Assembly (NCBI GenBank): GCA_963810485.1
Contig: CAWENQ010000004.1
Span: forward strand, 372,001 to 436,000
Reading direction: 5' to 3'
DNA length: 64,000 bases
Origin: DATKFM01 sp963810485
Lineage (GTDB): Bacteria > Pseudomonadota > Alphaproteobacteria > Dongiales > Dongiaceae
Within the stretch, counting starts at the first letter, position 1, and each line of letters opens with the position of its first letter. Positions 62,826 through 64,000 of the stretch are shown in pieces. The translations under genes and the position numbers were made by a program. The notes under the pieces are model-generated. The model searched no databases. It saw only the letters and a list, made by a program, of their open reading frames with translations, and was not told the origin of the DNA.

Positions 62826-63700
62826 GTCGGCCACTTATAGGCTTTCAGCGCCTTCACAAAGGCGGCGACGGCCGGCGAGAACCGGCGCCCGCTAACCGTC
62901 ACCAGCGAAACCTCGCGCACGACTTCCGGGTCGATCACGCGGCGAGTGTGCAGCCCCGGCATGGTCGGCGAATATTCAGGCATGAAGGATATGCCCATGC
63001 CCGCCATCACCATGCTCTGGATCCAGTCCTCCCGCTCGCTGCGATAGGCATCCTTGAGCGGCGCATTGGACCTGACACAAATCTCGCCGAGCTGGTCGTA
63101 ATACTCGCAATTGATGCGCGACAAGTAGCTTTCACCGGCCACGTCGCGGATCCGAACGGCATTCATGGCCTCGAACCGGTGCCCGGGCGGAAAGGCAACG
63201 ACGAAATTCTCGCGATAGAGCGGATGGACATCGAACCGGTCCGGATATGGGTCGGGCTGCGCCATGACGGCCACGTCGATCTTTCCCTCCTGCAACAGTT
63301 CGATGAGTTGGCCGGGCGTGTCTTCCGACATCGACAGCTCGACACCCGGATGGCCCTGGTGGAACCGCGACAGGAAACCGATGCAGCGCAGCGGCCCGAT
63401 CGTGCACATGATGCCGAAGCTGAGCGGCGCATCCTTCATCCGCAGAAAGCTGTTGGCGGTGGATTTGGCGCTGTCCGCTTCCTTGGAGATCTGCTCGAGC
63501 CGCGGCCGCACCAGCTGGCCGAGATCCGTCAGGTGGGTCGCGGCACGTTCGCGCCGGAACAGGAGGCCGCCCAGTTCCGCTTCCAGTTTCTGGATGGCGC
63601 GGGTCAGCGAAGGCTGTGAGACATTGCAGCGTTCCGCCGCCCTGGTGAAGTTGAGGGTATCGCAAACCGCCAGAAAATAGCGGACTTCGTGCATTTCCAT
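62822..63700 (-). CDS. LysR-family transcriptional regulator
   Basis: The 292-residue protein (MEMHEVRYFLAVCDTLNFTR) has the winged helix 'AAERCNVSQPSLTRAIQKLE' and a periplasmic-binding-fold effector domain ('MVMAGMGISFMPEYSPTMPG'). Many family members control adjacent genes; the small membrane gene, the secreted cupin and the MFS gene are candidates. The longer frame to 63784 adds a Cys/Arg-rich stretch without a site. The ligand is unknown. Confidence 0.88.
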   Translation of the reverse strand: MEMHEVRYFLAVCDTLNFTRAAERCNVSQPSLTRAIQKLEAELGGLLFRRERAATHLTDLGQLVRPRLEQISKEADSAKSTANSFLRMKDAPLSFGIMCTIGPLRCIGFLSRFHQGHPGVELSMSEDTPGQLIELLQEGKIDVAVMAQPDPYPDRFDVHPLYRENFVVAFPPGHRFEAMNAVRIRDVAGESYLSRINCEYYDQLGEICVRSNAPLKDAYRSEREDWIQSMVMAGMGISFMPEYSPTMPGLHTRRVIDPEVVREVSLVTVSGRRFSPAVAAFVKALKAYKWPT

Positions 63701-63883
63701 CGCCAGCGTCCCCCGGGGCCGATAGCCCGCCTGTATTGCATCCATACACACTCGGCATTTCCGCCGGCGCGGCACCACCGGCACACTCTCGCCGTACCCC
63801 AGATGTTGGGCGAAGCGAGACTGGACCAGAACCGCCTCAACCTACACGCAGCACCAATTAAGCGGCAAGGAGGCCGCTATCCC

Positions 63884-64000
63884 ATGCTGATGACCAAGAC
63901 CGAGCGCCCCCTGTCGCCGGTCCAGCGCGAGCTGGAGGGTGAGACCGCCATCGTGACGGGCTCGACCAGCGGCATCGGCCTGGGCATCGCCCGTGCCCTG
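63884..64000 (+). CDS. 3-hydroxybutyrate dehydrogenase (SDR), 5' part
   Basis: The first 39 codons are in the window (MLMTKTERPLSPVQRELEGE, then 'TAIVTGSTSGIGLGIARAL'), the NAD-binding TGxxxGIG motif of short-chain dehydrogenases with the GSTSGIGLGIA wording typical of 3-hydroxybutyrate dehydrogenase. AAGGAGG lies 10 bases before ATG 63884; an internal ATG at 63890 is possible. The gene continues past the window edge, so the assignment rests on the N-terminus alone. Confidence 0.7.
   Translation, partial: MLMTKTERPLSPVQRELEGETAIVTGSTSGIGLGIARAL

Overview
The window reads as a chromosomal segment of a high-GC alphaproteobacterium, probably Rhodospirillales-like (inferred from gene content, not from a marker phylogeny). 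It carries a nearly complete tetrahydromethanopterin (H4MPT)/methylofuran one-carbon cluster of the kind found in methylotrophic and formaldehyde-oxidising proteobacteria, plus rpoH, a Rhodospirillales-like dihydropteroate synthase with an N-terminal extension, and purA.

Region 1 (1-14.0 kb) is the C1 cluster: fae, mch, mtdB and the formyltransferase/hydrolase genes fhcB-A-D-C, together with cofactor-biosynthesis genes (beta-RFAP synthase, pterin carbinolamine dehydratase-like protein, three ATP-grasp ligases, a HisA-like barrel, a CitG-like transferase and an MfnF-like protein cut by the window edge). Formaldehyde is condensed with H4MPT (Fae), oxidised (MtdB), cyclohydrolysed (Mch) and released as formate via methylofuran (FhcABCD). 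fae has a 5' leader predicted to be highly structured. fhcB carries an apparent one-base frameshift. Region 2 (14.2-18.1 kb) has a DUF1097 membrane protein, then pabA-pabB divergent from folP, supplying p-aminobenzoate for folate and probably also for H4MPT.

Region 3 (18.3-22.4 kb) is a glycine betaine/proline-type ABC transporter (proX, proV, and a double-length proW). Region 4 (22.5-28.5 kb) is accessory: a dispersed repeat, a four-gene set around an ExbB/TolQ-like channel, two tandem small secreted proteins with the same C-terminus, and a frame-disrupted slipin next to degenerate tRNA-like genes. Region 5 (28.5-33.4 kb) groups SRPBCC, DUF427, DUF1428, DUF899, AHSA1 and ArsR genes, and a predicted protein-deamidating glutaminase.

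Region 6 (33.5-48 kb) is mostly housekeeping and regulatory: TIM-barrel protein, response regulator, Sel1 protein, tRNA-Glu, threonine aldolase, rluD, rpoH, a DUF4139 protein (frame-disrupted), a TTC38-like TPR protein divergent from a SARP/TolB/TPR regulator, a glutamine amidotransferase, a GST and purA. Region 7 (48.1-53.7 kb) is repeat-rich and island-like. It has the second copy of the dispersed repeat, a large nested inverted repeat, a 3' tRNA-Lys fragment resembling an attachment site, and small orphan genes around yedK. Region 8 (53.7-64 kb) holds a GFA protein, a small metalloprotease-like protein, a patatin, a CmcJ-like protein, a GST, an acetyltransferase-TPR protein, an MFS exporter, a secreted cupin, a LysR regulator and the start of 3-hydroxybutyrate dehydrogenase.

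Seven genes appear frame-disrupted by small indels while their protein families remain recognisable on both sides. Either the assembly has uncorrected indels or several genes are decaying; I cannot tell which from the sequence alone.
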